DNA from: Streptomyces sp. R33 | Lineage (GTDB): Bacteria > Actinomycetota > Actinomycetes > Streptomycetales > Streptomycetaceae | DNA length: 64,000 nucleotides | Assembly (NCBI RefSeq): GCF_041200175.1 | Contig: NZ_CP165727.1 | Coordinates: 2,232,001 to 2,296,000, forward strand | Direction of reading: 5' to 3' | In this document: positions 1-7,269 of the stretch, piece by piece | Position numbering within the stretch: the first letter of the stretch is position 1 | How the letters are laid out: each line of letters opens with the position of its first letter | The notes under the pieces: generated by a model | Databases searched by the model: none | Told to the model about the DNA's origin: nothing | What the model saw: the letters and a program-made list of their open reading frames with translations, nothing else | Program-made: the position numbers and the translations under genes

Positions 1-1
1 G

Positions 2-412
2 CACACCTTCTCCCACGTCCTGATCCGAGAGTTCGCTCTTGAGTGCGGGTACGGCGCCTCCGGAATAGGCGAGCGGATCTACGCGCGCTCCGGTGCAGAT
101 CCAATGGCCGGCATCCTGCTCTACACCGCAGCCCCCGACAGCGAGGGCACCCTCGGCGGGCTGGTCAGCCTCGGTGGACAGCACAGACTTGGTGCGTTGA
201 TCGATCAAGCGCTCGAAGCTGCGCGGCTGTGCGGCTCGGATCCGCTGTGCGCCGACCACGACCCGGTCGCCCACGGTCGCCTGCACGGTGCTGCCTGTCA
301 CGCCTGTCTGTTCGCGGCGGAAACGTCCTGCGAACGGGGCAACCACTTCCTCGATCGCGAACTGCTCGTAGAAACATTCAGCGGCCGACCAGGCGGGTTC
401 TTCACAGCATGA
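2..412 (+). CDS. drmB: DISARM protein DrmB, C-terminal end (DUF1998), partial
   Basis: The reading frame is open from the window edge and ends at a TGA at 410-412; the start lies upstream, outside the window. The visible 136 residues match the C-terminal DUF1998 region of DrmB/MrfA-type proteins: an HTFSHVLIRE stretch, then GILLYTAAPDSEGTLGGLV, then a cysteine cluster in CHACLFAAETSCERG that is typical of the family and probably binds metal. DrmB is a core subunit of DISARM, a multi-gene defence system that restricts incoming phage DNA, and works with the helicase DrmA. The stop overlaps the drmC start by 4 bases (ATGA), so the two are translationally coupled. The identity rests on the motif set plus the drmC neighbour. 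DISARM class cannot be told because drmA, the methylase and drmD/drmE are not in view. Confidence 0.9.
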   Translation, partial: HTFSHVLIREFALECGYGASGIGERIYARSGADPMAGILLYTAAPDSEGTLGGLVSLGGQHRLGALIDQALEAARLCGSDPLCADHDPVAHGRLHGAACHACLFAAETSCERGNHFLDRELLVETFSGRPGGFFTA

Positions 413-1254
413 CCGGCCACAGCGTCTACGAAAGTGCGCCCAGCCTGCCCGAAGTACTCTCCGGCCTCGTCGCTACTCTCCCCGCAACGCACCTCGCTGC
501 CTGGATCAACGTCCTGCGGACGATGCATGCCCCTGACGGACGCACGGAATCCCGCCTCGTCGCCGCGCACCCGGGCGTAGGTCTCGGACCGCGCGCTGAC
601 CTGCTGCTGTCCGCGTGGCGGTCCACTGATCCACAACTGCCGGGATGTGCCCTGGCCCTGGCCCTCGAAGCCGCCGGCAACCGATACGAGCAGGACCTCG
701 CCACCCATCACGTCGAAATCGCCGTCTCAGGACCAATGAGCGACGCGGTGTCGGTCAGGCTCACCGCATCCGCCGCAATCCAGGTAATCCGGGCTGCCAA
801 CGCCACGCTCCTGGTCACCAGCTACGCCGCGTTCGGCATCCAGGAGATCGTCAGCGAGATCAGAGCAGCCGCAGACCGCGGCGTAAGCGTGGATCTGGTC
901 CTGGAGACCGCCCGCGCTTCCGGAGGCCGACTGCACGGAGAGGGCGACGGGCGCACTGCGTTCTACGAACTGCGCTTCCATCCGGACGTACGCCTGTGGC
1001 AGTGGGCGAACAACGAGCGGCACGGGCCCGGTGGCCGATACGGCAGCATGCACGCCAAGGTCATCGCCGCCGACCGCAACATCGCCCTACTCGGCAGCGC
1101 CAACCTCACCGACAACGCATACAGCGACAACCTGGAGGTAGGTGCTGTCATCCGCGACCCCAGCGCCGTCACCAGTCTCGTCGATCACTTCATCAACCTG
1201 ATGCACTCAACGGACGGTCCCTTGATCCGACTGCCCTGGCAACCAGCCTCATAG
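409..1254 (+). CDS. drmC: DISARM protein DrmC, phospholipase D-like
   Basis: This 281-aa protein has a PLD-superfamily domain in its second half. The HxKxxxxD motif is intact (His215, Lys217, Asp222) and is followed by LLGSANLTDNA, the usual GSAN context. Only one HKD motif is evident, as in single-motif PLD proteins that dimerise. In DISARM, DrmC is a core component, although deletion in the Bacillus system has a weaker effect than loss of drmA or drmB; its substrate is not settled. The start at 409 is chosen because it overlaps the drmB stop as ATGA; the longer open frame back to 43 only reads through drmB in another frame. A hairpin 56 bases downstream may end the operon. Confidence 0.92.
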   Translation: MTGHSVYESAPSLPEVLSGLVATLPATHLAAWINVLRTMHAPDGRTESRLVAAHPGVGLGPRADLLLSAWRSTDPQLPGCALALALEAAGNRYEQDLATHHVEIAVSGPMSDAVSVRLTASAAIQVIRAANATLLVTSYAAFGIQEIVSEIRAAADRGVSVDLVLETARASGGRLHGEGDGRTAFYELRFHPDVRLWQWANNERHGPGGRYGSMHAKVIAADRNIALLGSANLTDNAYSDNLEVGAVIRDPSAVTSLVDHFINLMHSTDGPLIRLPWQPAS

Positions 1255-1892
1255 GGCCACACGCAAACCGCTGCCACACCCTGTGGGTGGCTGGTGCGAT
1301 CGAACGAACAACCGGCCAGTTCCTTGCCGGTTCAGCCCCTGCTAGAGTTTTCTCCCCCTGTAGAGAGGGTAGTTGGCCTCGTAGATCACGCCCCTGAGTT
1401 CGATGTCTCTCACCTGGCGGGCAGCCGAAGATCCCTGGCTGTGGTGATGGGCGTAGTGGTGGAGGGTGCGATGCTGCGGCGTGCTCGGTAAGCACGCGGC
1501 AGATCGACTCGGCGCCGCCGCAGCGGGCCCCGGTCCGCCAGGCCCGCGCGGAGACAGAGGCGGACCTCACGAAGCAGATACGGACCATTCACGGCACTAC
1601 GTGGGGAGCCTCCGGGAGACGGCGCCTCGGAACGGCGGCCACTCAGCCAGCAAAGGGCCAGCGCCGGTACGGCAGCCAGGAGCGGGAACTAGCCAACATG
1701 GCGTTACGGTGAATGGGACCTCCCGGCGCATGCGGGCGCTTCCCACCTGCGGCAATGTGGATCCGCTGGGTGATGGTTCCCGCCACAGCTTCGACCGTTT
1801 TGGTGGCGCGTCTCCTACTTTCCCGGACTGATCCAATCGTTCGTGGGCAGGATGGACCGCTAAAGAGCAGCTGGTCTCGGGGGAGATGGCCT
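1255..1892. other. 638-base interval without a supported gene
   Basis: No convincing gene lies between drmC and the membrane protein. On the minus strand around 1340-1500 one frame reads as protein-like (RDIELRGVIYEANYPLYRG at about 1344-1400), but it is closed by stops and has no start or homologue I can name, so it may be a decayed gene. The last 100 bases probably carry the promoter of the 1893 gene. Confidence 0.35.
1310..1332 (+). terminator. hairpin downstream of drmC, possible terminator
   Basis: AACCGGC at 1310-1316 pairs with GCCGGTT at 1326-1332 across a 9-base loop. It lies 55 bases after the drmC stop and there is no T tract, as is usual for Streptomyces. The role is inferred from position only. 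Confidence 0.4.
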
Positions 1893-3869
1893 ATGTCCTT
1901 GCTGTTTTGGCGAGCCTCCGTGCCCAGCGGTTCGCCCCACGCGATCACCGCCGAGCCAGGTCATGCCGAGGCAGTTCCGGGTATTCCGCTCCAGAGGGTC
2001 CCCGGTAAGGACACCGAGGCCGATGGCCGTCGGTCGCTGCGTACGACCTACGCGGAACGCGATGAGCCGCCTTCCACGAACAAGGTGACCCGTCTGCTCG
2101 CAGGGGCCATGCACGAGCGCGTGAACCGGATCGGTCAGGCACGCGACCTGATGGGCCAGTGGCAGGACCGCGTCCGGGGCCGCAAAAGACGGGACATCCG
2201 GCACCTGGGCCCGTTCGCCGGCGAGGAACTCGTCCGATGGACTTTGGACAACGTGCTCAACGCACGGAAGCGGTCTGTCCCCTCCTTCGGGTTCAGCCTT
2301 GCCCTCGTCCTCACGCACGGCGTGGCTGCCCACCGTCAGCGCCGGCTACGCGGTGTTTTCCTGGCGGGTGTGGTGGGCCTGGTGGCGGTGCGCCATCCGT
2401 GGGGCGCGCTGGCGCTGGTGGTGATGACACTGCTCCACCACTACCTCCTCAAAGCAGGTCTCCTTCGCGCGACGCTTCGCTGGGGCTTCAGCTCCCTCGT
2501 TCCCATGCTCCTCGTGATCGCGGGTGGCTACCTGGCCTGGACCCGGCTACAGCCACATATGCCCACCCTCACATTCGCGCTACGGGACTCCGTCGCAACT
2601 GCTGTGTGGACGGCCCTCCTACTCGCCGTCGTCTACACGGTGGACCGCTGCACGGCCCTGGCCTACCTGGCCTCGTTGGGTCCGTGGCGCAACAGCCCTG
2701 CCACCCGGCCACGCCTTGCCCCGCGCGCGGCGGCCCGGATTGCCGAATGTGAAGTGAACGAGCGGTGGCAGAGCGTCCCGTACCGGAAGGAAGACCGGAT
2801 CAACCGCTTCGTCGGCGCCGGTCTTGATGCCTGGCGCGCCACTGGGCCACGCATCCAGCTCACCGCCGCCCGTCGTGCCGACGACGCGGAGGACGACAAG
2901 CACGACAGCGAAGACCTGACACGCCGGTCACGGCCACCCTCCGAGGTAGAAGACCCGTGGGGGAAGGAGGGGGCGGGCATCCGCAAGTTCGAGGCGGACG
3001 AGTTGCTGGACAAAGTCCGCGACGAGGTCGAGCGCCTCAGTGGCGTTCTCGTGGAGACCCACGCACTGCCGAACTGCGACATCTTTGAGACTCTCGCCGT
3101 CCCGGAATCCCGGTGGAAGAAGCTCCCGCGCAAGCCCAGCCGCAAGGCCGGCGTAATGCGCAAGGGGCTCGATGGCACGTGGCCAGAAGCACGGGAAATG
3201 ATCGAGGAAGGGGGGAGAGCTCCCTCAGGCCACCATTCACGTCGATATCTGGCGGCGCAGGTAGTCGACTGGGACGGAGACATCGTCGTCACGGTGTTCG
3301 CCCACGCCGCACTGGAGGGCAAAACGCTCCACTTCGTGACCCGGCCGCACGTCTTGGCCCCTCTGAAGGACGAGGCTCGCTCCGAGTCCGCGAAGGGATG
3401 GGAGCTCGCCAAGAAGATCCTGCTCACTCCGGTTCACGCCCTCGGTGACACAGCCGCGCTGGCACGCCGGTCCCATGCCGGGCTTGTCCAGGCCCTGGAC
3501 GCGATCGTCAACGGCCTGCTCGGGCGTTCCGTGCAGCAGCAGGTGGCCCCTGTCCTGGACAAGACAGAGCAGAAAGACACTGGAAAGCCAGTCGGCCTCC
3601 GTGAGCACTGCGCCCTCGACGAACCAGAGGACATGCACCAGGTCGAGGACGCAGCCCGGCATGTCTCGATCCTCCAGTCACGGATGTTCAGCACGGTCAG
3701 CGCCTTCCTCGATGACCACGGTGTCTACACGGGCGACTTCAAACGGCAGGCGCAGGAGGTCGTCACCCAGTTCTTCATCAGTGGCGACCACAACCAGGTC
3801 AACACCGGGACCGTGCACGGAGATCAGACGCAGAGCACCAAGACCGACAGCGCACAGCAGAAGGGATGA
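1893..3869 (+). CDS. membrane protein of unknown function with C-terminal NQVNTG motif
   Basis: I cannot assign a function. The 658-aa product has hydrophobic segments at about 131-146, 152-190, 198-216 and 234-250, then a long cytosolic part. That part contains RFVGAGLDAW (about 308-317), a charged linker near 330-355, and a beta-rich stretch near 450-490 (QVVDWDGDIVVTVFAHAAL) of a type seen in uncharacterised actinobacterial membrane proteins. The C-terminus carries SGDHNQVNTGTVHGDQTQ (about 629-646), a motif repeated in the next gene. The ATG at 1893 is chosen because GGGGGAGA at 1879-1886 sits 6 bases upstream; the frame is open further back to 1713 but without a ribosome site. The stop overlaps the next gene by 4 bases, so the pair is one operon. 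Position directly behind DISARM suggests a defence role, which is inference. Confidence 0.75.
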   Translation: MSLLFWRASVPSGSPHAITAEPGHAEAVPGIPLQRVPGKDTEADGRRSLRTTYAERDEPPSTNKVTRLLAGAMHERVNRIGQARDLMGQWQDRVRGRKRRDIRHLGPFAGEELVRWTLDNVLNARKRSVPSFGFSLALVLTHGVAAHRQRRLRGVFLAGVVGLVAVRHPWGALALVVMTLLHHYLLKAGLLRATLRWGFSSLVPMLLVIAGGYLAWTRLQPHMPTLTFALRDSVATAVWTALLLAVVYTVDRCTALAYLASLGPWRNSPATRPRLAPRAAARIAECEVNERWQSVPYRKEDRINRFVGAGLDAWRATGPRIQLTAARRADDAEDDKHDSEDLTRRSRPPSEVEDPWGKEGAGIRKFEADELLDKVRDEVERLSGVLVETHALPNCDIFETLAVPESRWKKLPRKPSRKAGVMRKGLDGTWPEAREMIEEGGRAPSGHHSRRYLAAQVVDWDGDIVVTVFAHAALEGKTLHFVTRPHVLAPLKDEARSESAKGWELAKKILLTPVHALGDTAALARRSHAGLVQALDAIVNGLLGRSVQQQVAPVLDKTEQKDTGKPVGLREHCALDEPEDMHQVEDAARHVSILQSRMFSTVSAFLDDHGVYTGDFKRQAQEVVTQFFISGDHNQVNTGTVHGDQTQSTKTDSAQQKG

Positions 3870-3871
3870 TC

Positions 3872-4252
3872 ATGAGTATCTGGCGGGGCCGCGAGGCGAG
3901 TGGCGGCATGCAGGTCACGGGCAACGGAAACCAGGTCAACACCGGCCGGATCGGCGGGAATCAACAGCAGTCGTACGTCGGCTCAGGCCAAGACGACACC
4001 CGCCTCCAGGCCGCACTGGCCAAGCTCTCCGAGCTCGGCGCGGCCATCGAGGAACACGCGGAGGAGCTGAGCAACGCCGATCTGGCACGCCGCACGGCCG
4101 GGCGCATCGGCGAGGAGCTGAACAGCGCCCAACCCGACCAGCGCCGCATCCGGGACAACCTCGAAGACCTCGGGCTCGCCATCGGGTCGGCCGCAGCAGC
4201 TGTCACTGTGCTGCAGGGTCTCACTGCCGCGGTCGCCGCTCTGCTCGGGTAG
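3872..4252 (+). CDS. small NQVNTG protein, partner of the 1893 gene
   Basis: This 126-aa protein starts with a Gly/Asn-rich segment that carries NQVNTG (residues 20-25) and NQQQ, followed by a heptad-like alpha-helical middle part (LAKLSELGAAIEEHAEEL) and a small hydrophobic C-terminus (AVTVLQGLTAAVAALLG) that could insert in a membrane. It resembles small Streptomyces proteins annotated as DUF5955; I am unsure of that family number. Two ATGs are possible: 3866, which overlaps the upstream stop as ATGA, and 3872, which has AAGGG at 3861-3865 at better spacing; I chose 3872. The motif shared with the C-terminus of the membrane protein suggests that the two products contact each other or the same partner. 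No catalytic motif is visible. Confidence 0.75.
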   Translation: MSIWRGREASGGMQVTGNGNQVNTGRIGGNQQQSYVGSGQDDTRLQAALAKLSELGAAIEEHAEELSNADLARRTAGRIGEELNSAQPDQRRIRDNLEDLGLAIGSAAAAVTVLQGLTAAVAALLG

Positions 4253-4301
4253 CTCCACCGGGCAGTCCTCGCCGGACCGCCGACCGACTGCCCCCGGGAG
4301 C

Positions 4302-4712
4302 CGGCGGGGAGCCGATTGGCTCCCGCCGCACCGCCTCCACGAGGCGAGCCACGAGCAGTACTGCCTGGTCGGGATCCTGACCTGCGTTACAGGGCGGGAG
4401 CTGATCTCCGCGGTCCGTCTTGGCGCCGCCTGGAGTGGGTCCCCGTTGGAGTTCCACTACTGCTTCCGCTGCGCGGACGATAACTGCCCCGGCCAAGACA
4501 TGCCCCTCGGGGACTGGGAGGCCCGCGAGTCCTACCGGAACCTCCTGCACAAGTATGGTGCGTCCTGCGGCGCCGAGAAACTGCGTGACGCCGGTACGAG
4601 CACGTGGTCGCCGCAAACCGCGCCGTGCACCTCTTTGTCGGCCCCAACCGCGATCGACCGCAAAGCAAAAGGCGGCCACCTGCTCCGGCCCTGCTGCCGC
4701 TACATCGCTTAG
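4302..4712 (+). pseudogene. decayed conserved actinobacterial gene (CPGQD/DWE type)
   Basis: The frame that ends at 4712 reads LHEASHEQYCLVGILT, then FHYCFRCADDNCPGQDMPLGDWEARESYRN, after which the match continues in another frame (EHVVAANRAVHLFVGPNRDRPQS). The pattern of paired cysteines, a GH/GQD turn, DWE, and later a VHLFVG box followed by a PxS sequence is one I associate with small uncharacterised actinobacterial proteins found on mobile elements. The frame change near 4590-4610 and lack of a good start indicate a broken gene. The family assignment is from memory of the pattern and is uncertain. Confidence 0.4.
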
Positions 4713-4775
4713 CCTGTCATGACACCCGGATCACGGTCCCAGCCAGCCGCGATCCCTCCCCGTGAGCAGCCTCCG

Positions 4776-4951
4776 CTGGGGAGAATCTGGGGAGAATGAA
4801 GCCCCGTTGGGGGGCGGCTGGGGAGGATCGGCCGCATCAACGGGCAGCACGGCGAAAGGGCCCGAAAGACGGATCGCCGCAGGTCAGACCGCCTATCTAG
4901 TCGATTTCCGCAGGTCAGCCCCCTGAGTACGAGGAGATCAAGAAGATCTCC
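4776..4951. repeat. recombination-site-like module A (GGGGAGAAT and GCAGGTCAG repeats)
   Basis: CTGGGGAGAAT occurs at 4776 and 4787, with CTGGGGAGGAT at 4818; GCAGGTCAG occurs at 4879 and 4910; then TCAAGAAGATCTCC at 4938-4951 leads into a corA 3' end. The same order occurs at 31670-31844, with spacings of 11, 31 and 61 bases exactly conserved. Short direct repeats at fixed spacing beside a gene fragment are what arm and core sites of a tyrosine recombinase look like. No recombinase gene is in view, so this is inference. Confidence 0.6.
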
Positions 4952-5122
4952 AGCTGGGCCGCCATCCTCTTCGCCCCCACCCTGGTCGGCACCATCTACG
5001 GCATGAACTTTGAGTACATGCCTGAGTTGGGTTGGAGCTTCGGATACCCCCTTGCGATCTGCCTCATGGGGATGGTTTGCGTCAGTTTGTACGTGATTTT
5101 CAAGCGGCGGGACTGGCTCTAA
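4925..5122 (+). pseudogene. corA: corA 3' fragment A (CorA-type Mg2+ transporter C-terminus)
   Basis: About 65 codons end at a TAA at 5120-5122. They read EIKKISSWAAILFAPTLVG, then TIYGMNF, MPELGW and VIFKRRDWL. This is the C-terminal two-helix region of CorA transporters, including the pore signature GMN. Everything upstream (the large cytosolic domain) is missing and there is no start, so this is a stump and not a working transporter. It follows directly on the recombination-site-like repeats, which makes it look like the 3' half of a target gene left beyond an inserted element. Confidence 0.75.
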
Positions 5123-5240
5123 GTCCATCGCATGACGCTCAGTCATCCTTCGCACTTCACTTTCACCTCACTCACAGATCGACCCAGAAGCAGCCGCGGG
5201 GGCGCTGGGGGGGGGAATAGATGCGGGCGATCTCCTCGCC

Positions 5241-5260
5241 TAGACGAGTAAGTCCGAAGT
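5241..5260 (+). repeat. IS982 left inverted repeat
   Basis: Reads TAGACGAGTAAGTCCGAAGT and is the exact reverse complement of 6198-6217. The flanking triplet is GCC. Confidence 0.88.
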
Positions 5261-5265
5261 GCTGG

Positions 5266-6159
5266 TCAGTGGTCGTAGGCGATGAGTGACCTGGTTAACG
5301 GTGTTCCGTTGGCCCGGTTGTGCCAGATCGCCGCGGTCAGGGCCAGGATCCGTTGCCCGACGCGGGCCAGGACTCCGGCTGGGGTCCTGGCTCCGTGGCG
5401 TTCGAGGTCGAGCTGGCCCTTGAGGGTGTCGTTGACCGACTCGATCAGCTGGCGGACCGGCTTGAGCAGGTGCTCGCCGGGCCGCGGTGTGCGGTTGCGG
5501 TAGCTGGGCCGGAGCAGGGTCAGGCCGTGGTCGGTCATGAAGGCGTCGAGGTGCTTGGAGACGTAGCCCTTGTCGCCGATGACGGTCTGCCCGGGGTGGG
5601 TGGCCAGCAGATCGGCGTCCTGGGTGAGCATGCCGGCCAGGACTTCCCGCTCGTCCGTTTTCGGGTTGGCCAGGGCCCAGGCGACCGGGAGTCCGCCGGG
5701 GGTGCAGAGCAGGTGCAGGCGAAGACCCCAGAAGAACCGCGAGTGCGAGGGGCAGTAGGAGTAAGCGGCCCAGCCAGCCAGGTCGGACCGCTTGACGGTG
5801 GGCCGGGACCGGGCGCACTCCACCGGGGTGGAGTCCACGATCCACACGTCGTCGTGCCACAGATCGGTGTCCCGGGCCAGGGTTCGGATGAACCGGCCGA
5901 TCAGTCTGTTCGCGGCCCGCAGGCGCTTGTTGTAGCCGGACTGCCCGGGCAGGTAGGGGAACTCGGCGGCCAGATGGCAGCGAGCGAAACGCAGCCACCT
6001 GGCCTCGGAGACGAAGCCGAGCACGGCCTGCATCACCGCAAGCGTCAACAGCTCGGCATCCGTCAGCCTCGGAGGACGGCCCGGCCGCCGCGTGCCTGCC
6101 AGAGAGTCATCGATCCTCACGTACAGTGCTGTCGCGAGGGTTTCGAGGTTTGTCGTCAC
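5266..6159 (-). CDS. IS982-family transposase
   Basis: The 297-aa protein has the DDE layout of IS982 transposases: Asp109 in WIVDSTPVE, Asp196 in VIGDKGYVSK and Glu240 in LIESVNDTLK. The N-terminal helical region (LTDAELLTLAVMQ) is the DNA-binding part typical of the family. Length is normal (about 290-300 aa) and no frameshift is visible, so the enzyme should be active. It acts by cutting and joining the 20-bp terminal repeats that sit 5 bases beyond the stop codon and 38 bases beyond the start. Confidence 0.92.
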   Translation of the reverse strand: MTTNLETLATALYVRIDDSLAGTRRPGRPPRLTDAELLTLAVMQAVLGFVSEARWLRFARCHLAAEFPYLPGQSGYNKRLRAANRLIGRFIRTLARDTDLWHDDVWIVDSTPVECARSRPTVKRSDLAGWAAYSYCPSHSRFFWGLRLHLLCTPGGLPVAWALANPKTDEREVLAGMLTQDADLLATHPGQTVIGDKGYVSKHLDAFMTDHGLTLLRPSYRNRTPRPGEHLLKPVRQLIESVNDTLKGQLDLERHGARTPAGVLARVGQRILALTAAIWHNRANGTPLTRSLIAYDH

Positions 6160-6197
6160 AAGCGAACCAACGAGACCCTCGCTTCATGCGCTCGAAG

Positions 6198-6217
6198 ACT
6201 TCGGACTTACTCGTCTA
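6198..6217 (-). repeat. IS982 right inverted repeat
   Basis: Exact reverse complement of the left end at 5241-5260, followed by the triplet GCC that also precedes the left end. Confidence 0.88.
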
Positions 6218-6227
6218 GCCCCAAAGG

Positions 6228-6283
6228 GGCACCTGACCTGGGCTTTCGAGGTTCCAAGGACGCTGGGGAGCCTCTGGGGAGAA
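6228..6283. repeat. third, partial recombination-site-like module
   Basis: CTGACCTG near 6233 is the reverse complement of the CAGGTCAG core of the GCAGGTCAG repeats, and CTGGGGAG occurs at 6263 and 6274, again 11 bases apart as in the two larger modules. It lies immediately right of the insertion sequence. It may be a scar of a further insertion or a piece separated from module A by the IS. Confidence 0.4.
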
Positions 6284-6385
6284 GCGCAGTCGCTAACCGC
6301 TCCTCACGCCTGCGCCATCAAGCCGGCCCGCCGGTCGGTCGACGACTGGCCCGGTCCCGGTCCTGTCGTCGCGGAGGTCGGTCGG

Positions 6386-7099
6386 TCAGCTCGTCGCCCG
6401 TACCGCGTCCCTGATCAGGTCGGCGACCCGTGTGGGCTCGGAGAGGACGACGGCGTGGGAGGCGTCCGGAAGTTCGACGACGACGGCTCCGGCTCGTGCG
6501 GCGCCGAAGCGCTGGACCTCGGGGCTGATCGTGCGGTCCGCCCCGGCCACCAGCGCCCAGGACGGTTTCGACCGCCACGCCGCCGCGGACGCGGTCTCGG
6601 TGAAGGCGGCCGTGGCGAGCGGGCGTTGGGCCGCTGCCAGGACGCCGGCGACGTCCTCGGGCACGTCCGCCGCGAAGACGGAGGGAAAGGCCGTCTCCTC
6701 GATGGTGACCTCGACCCCGGAGTCGCCGTCGAGGAGCGGGTAGGTCCACTCCTTCAGGCTGCCCGTCAGCGGGGACTCGGGGAAGCTCCCTTGGAGTTGG
6801 CCGAGGCTCTCGCCCTCGTGGGGCACGTAGGCGGCGACGTAGACCAGCGCGACGACGTTCTCCGCGGTGCCGGCCACGGTGATCAGCGCACCGCCGTAGG
6901 CGTGGCCGACGAGTACGGCCGGGCCGTCGACCTGGGCCAGGACGGAGGCGAGGTAGGCGGCGTCCGACGTCAGGCCCCGCAGCGGGTTCGACGGAGCGAT
7001 CACCGGGATACCGCTGCTCCGCAGTTCCGAGATGACGCCTATCCAGCCTGTCGCGTCGGCGAAGGCACCGTGCACGAGGACGACGGTGGGGTTGGTCAT
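6386..7099 (-). CDS. alpha/beta hydrolase-fold protein, nucleophile Ser replaced by Ala
   Basis: This 237-aa cytosolic protein belongs to the same family as the products at 22352-23077 and 27159-27989: VVLVHGAFADA near the N-terminus and an elbow GxSxG motif. Here the elbow reads GHAYGG, so the residue that should be the catalytic serine (position 67) is alanine, while both relatives have GHSYGG. The late histidine box (DASHAVVLSEP) is kept. The start MTNPTVV at 7099 is chosen because it is the position of the conserved N-terminus and has GAGAAGAG upstream. It is either a non-catalytic homologue with a binding or regulatory role, or a dying gene. It lies at the downstream end of the minus-strand block, 170 bases after the AraC regulator gene. 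Confidence 0.82.
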   Translation of the reverse strand: MTNPTVVLVHGAFADATGWIGVISELRSSGIPVIAPSNPLRGLTSDAAYLASVLAQVDGPAVLVGHAYGGALITVAGTAENVVALVYVAAYVPHEGESLGQLQGSFPESPLTGSLKEWTYPLLDGDSGVEVTIEETAFPSVFAADVPEDVAGVLAAAQRPLATAAFTETASAAAWRSKPSWALVAGADRTISPEVQRFGAARAGAVVVELPDASHAVVLSEPTRVADLIRDAVRATS

Positions 7100-7269
7100 G
7101 CGAGTTCTCTTCTCGGTGTCGGGCCACGTGTGGGGCGTCGTCACGACGGTCAGGGCGCGGCCCGGAATGCGGCAAGAGGTCCGTGCGACGGTTACTCACG
7201 GTAGGGCCGTGCAAGTGGTACCTCTTGTACGTGCGTGCATCCGCGCTGACACGACGGCGCACACGCGTC

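Larger units (their letters stand above)
5241..6217. mobile_element. IS982-family insertion sequence, complete
   Basis: A 977-bp element bounded by perfect 20-bp inverted repeats (5241-5260 and 6198-6217, TAGACGAGTAAGTCCGAAGT) with a single transposase gene on the minus strand. The triplet GCC flanks both ends (5238-5240 and 6218-6220), consistent with a 3-bp target duplication. Intact ends and an intact transposase point to a recent insertion. It landed between recombination-site-like repeats. Confidence 0.88.

Noticed and set aside
43..408. N-terminal extension of drmC to base 43
   Set aside because: This stretch encodes drmB in another frame; the Arg-rich translation has no family match.
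1466..1831. 121-codon plus-strand frame after drmC
   Set aside because: Low-complexity Arg/Gly/Pro translation, no ribosome site and no recognisable motif.
4925..5122. a functional CorA transporter gene here or at 31827-32015
   Set aside because: Only the last 60-65 codons are present and no start exists, so both are stumps.
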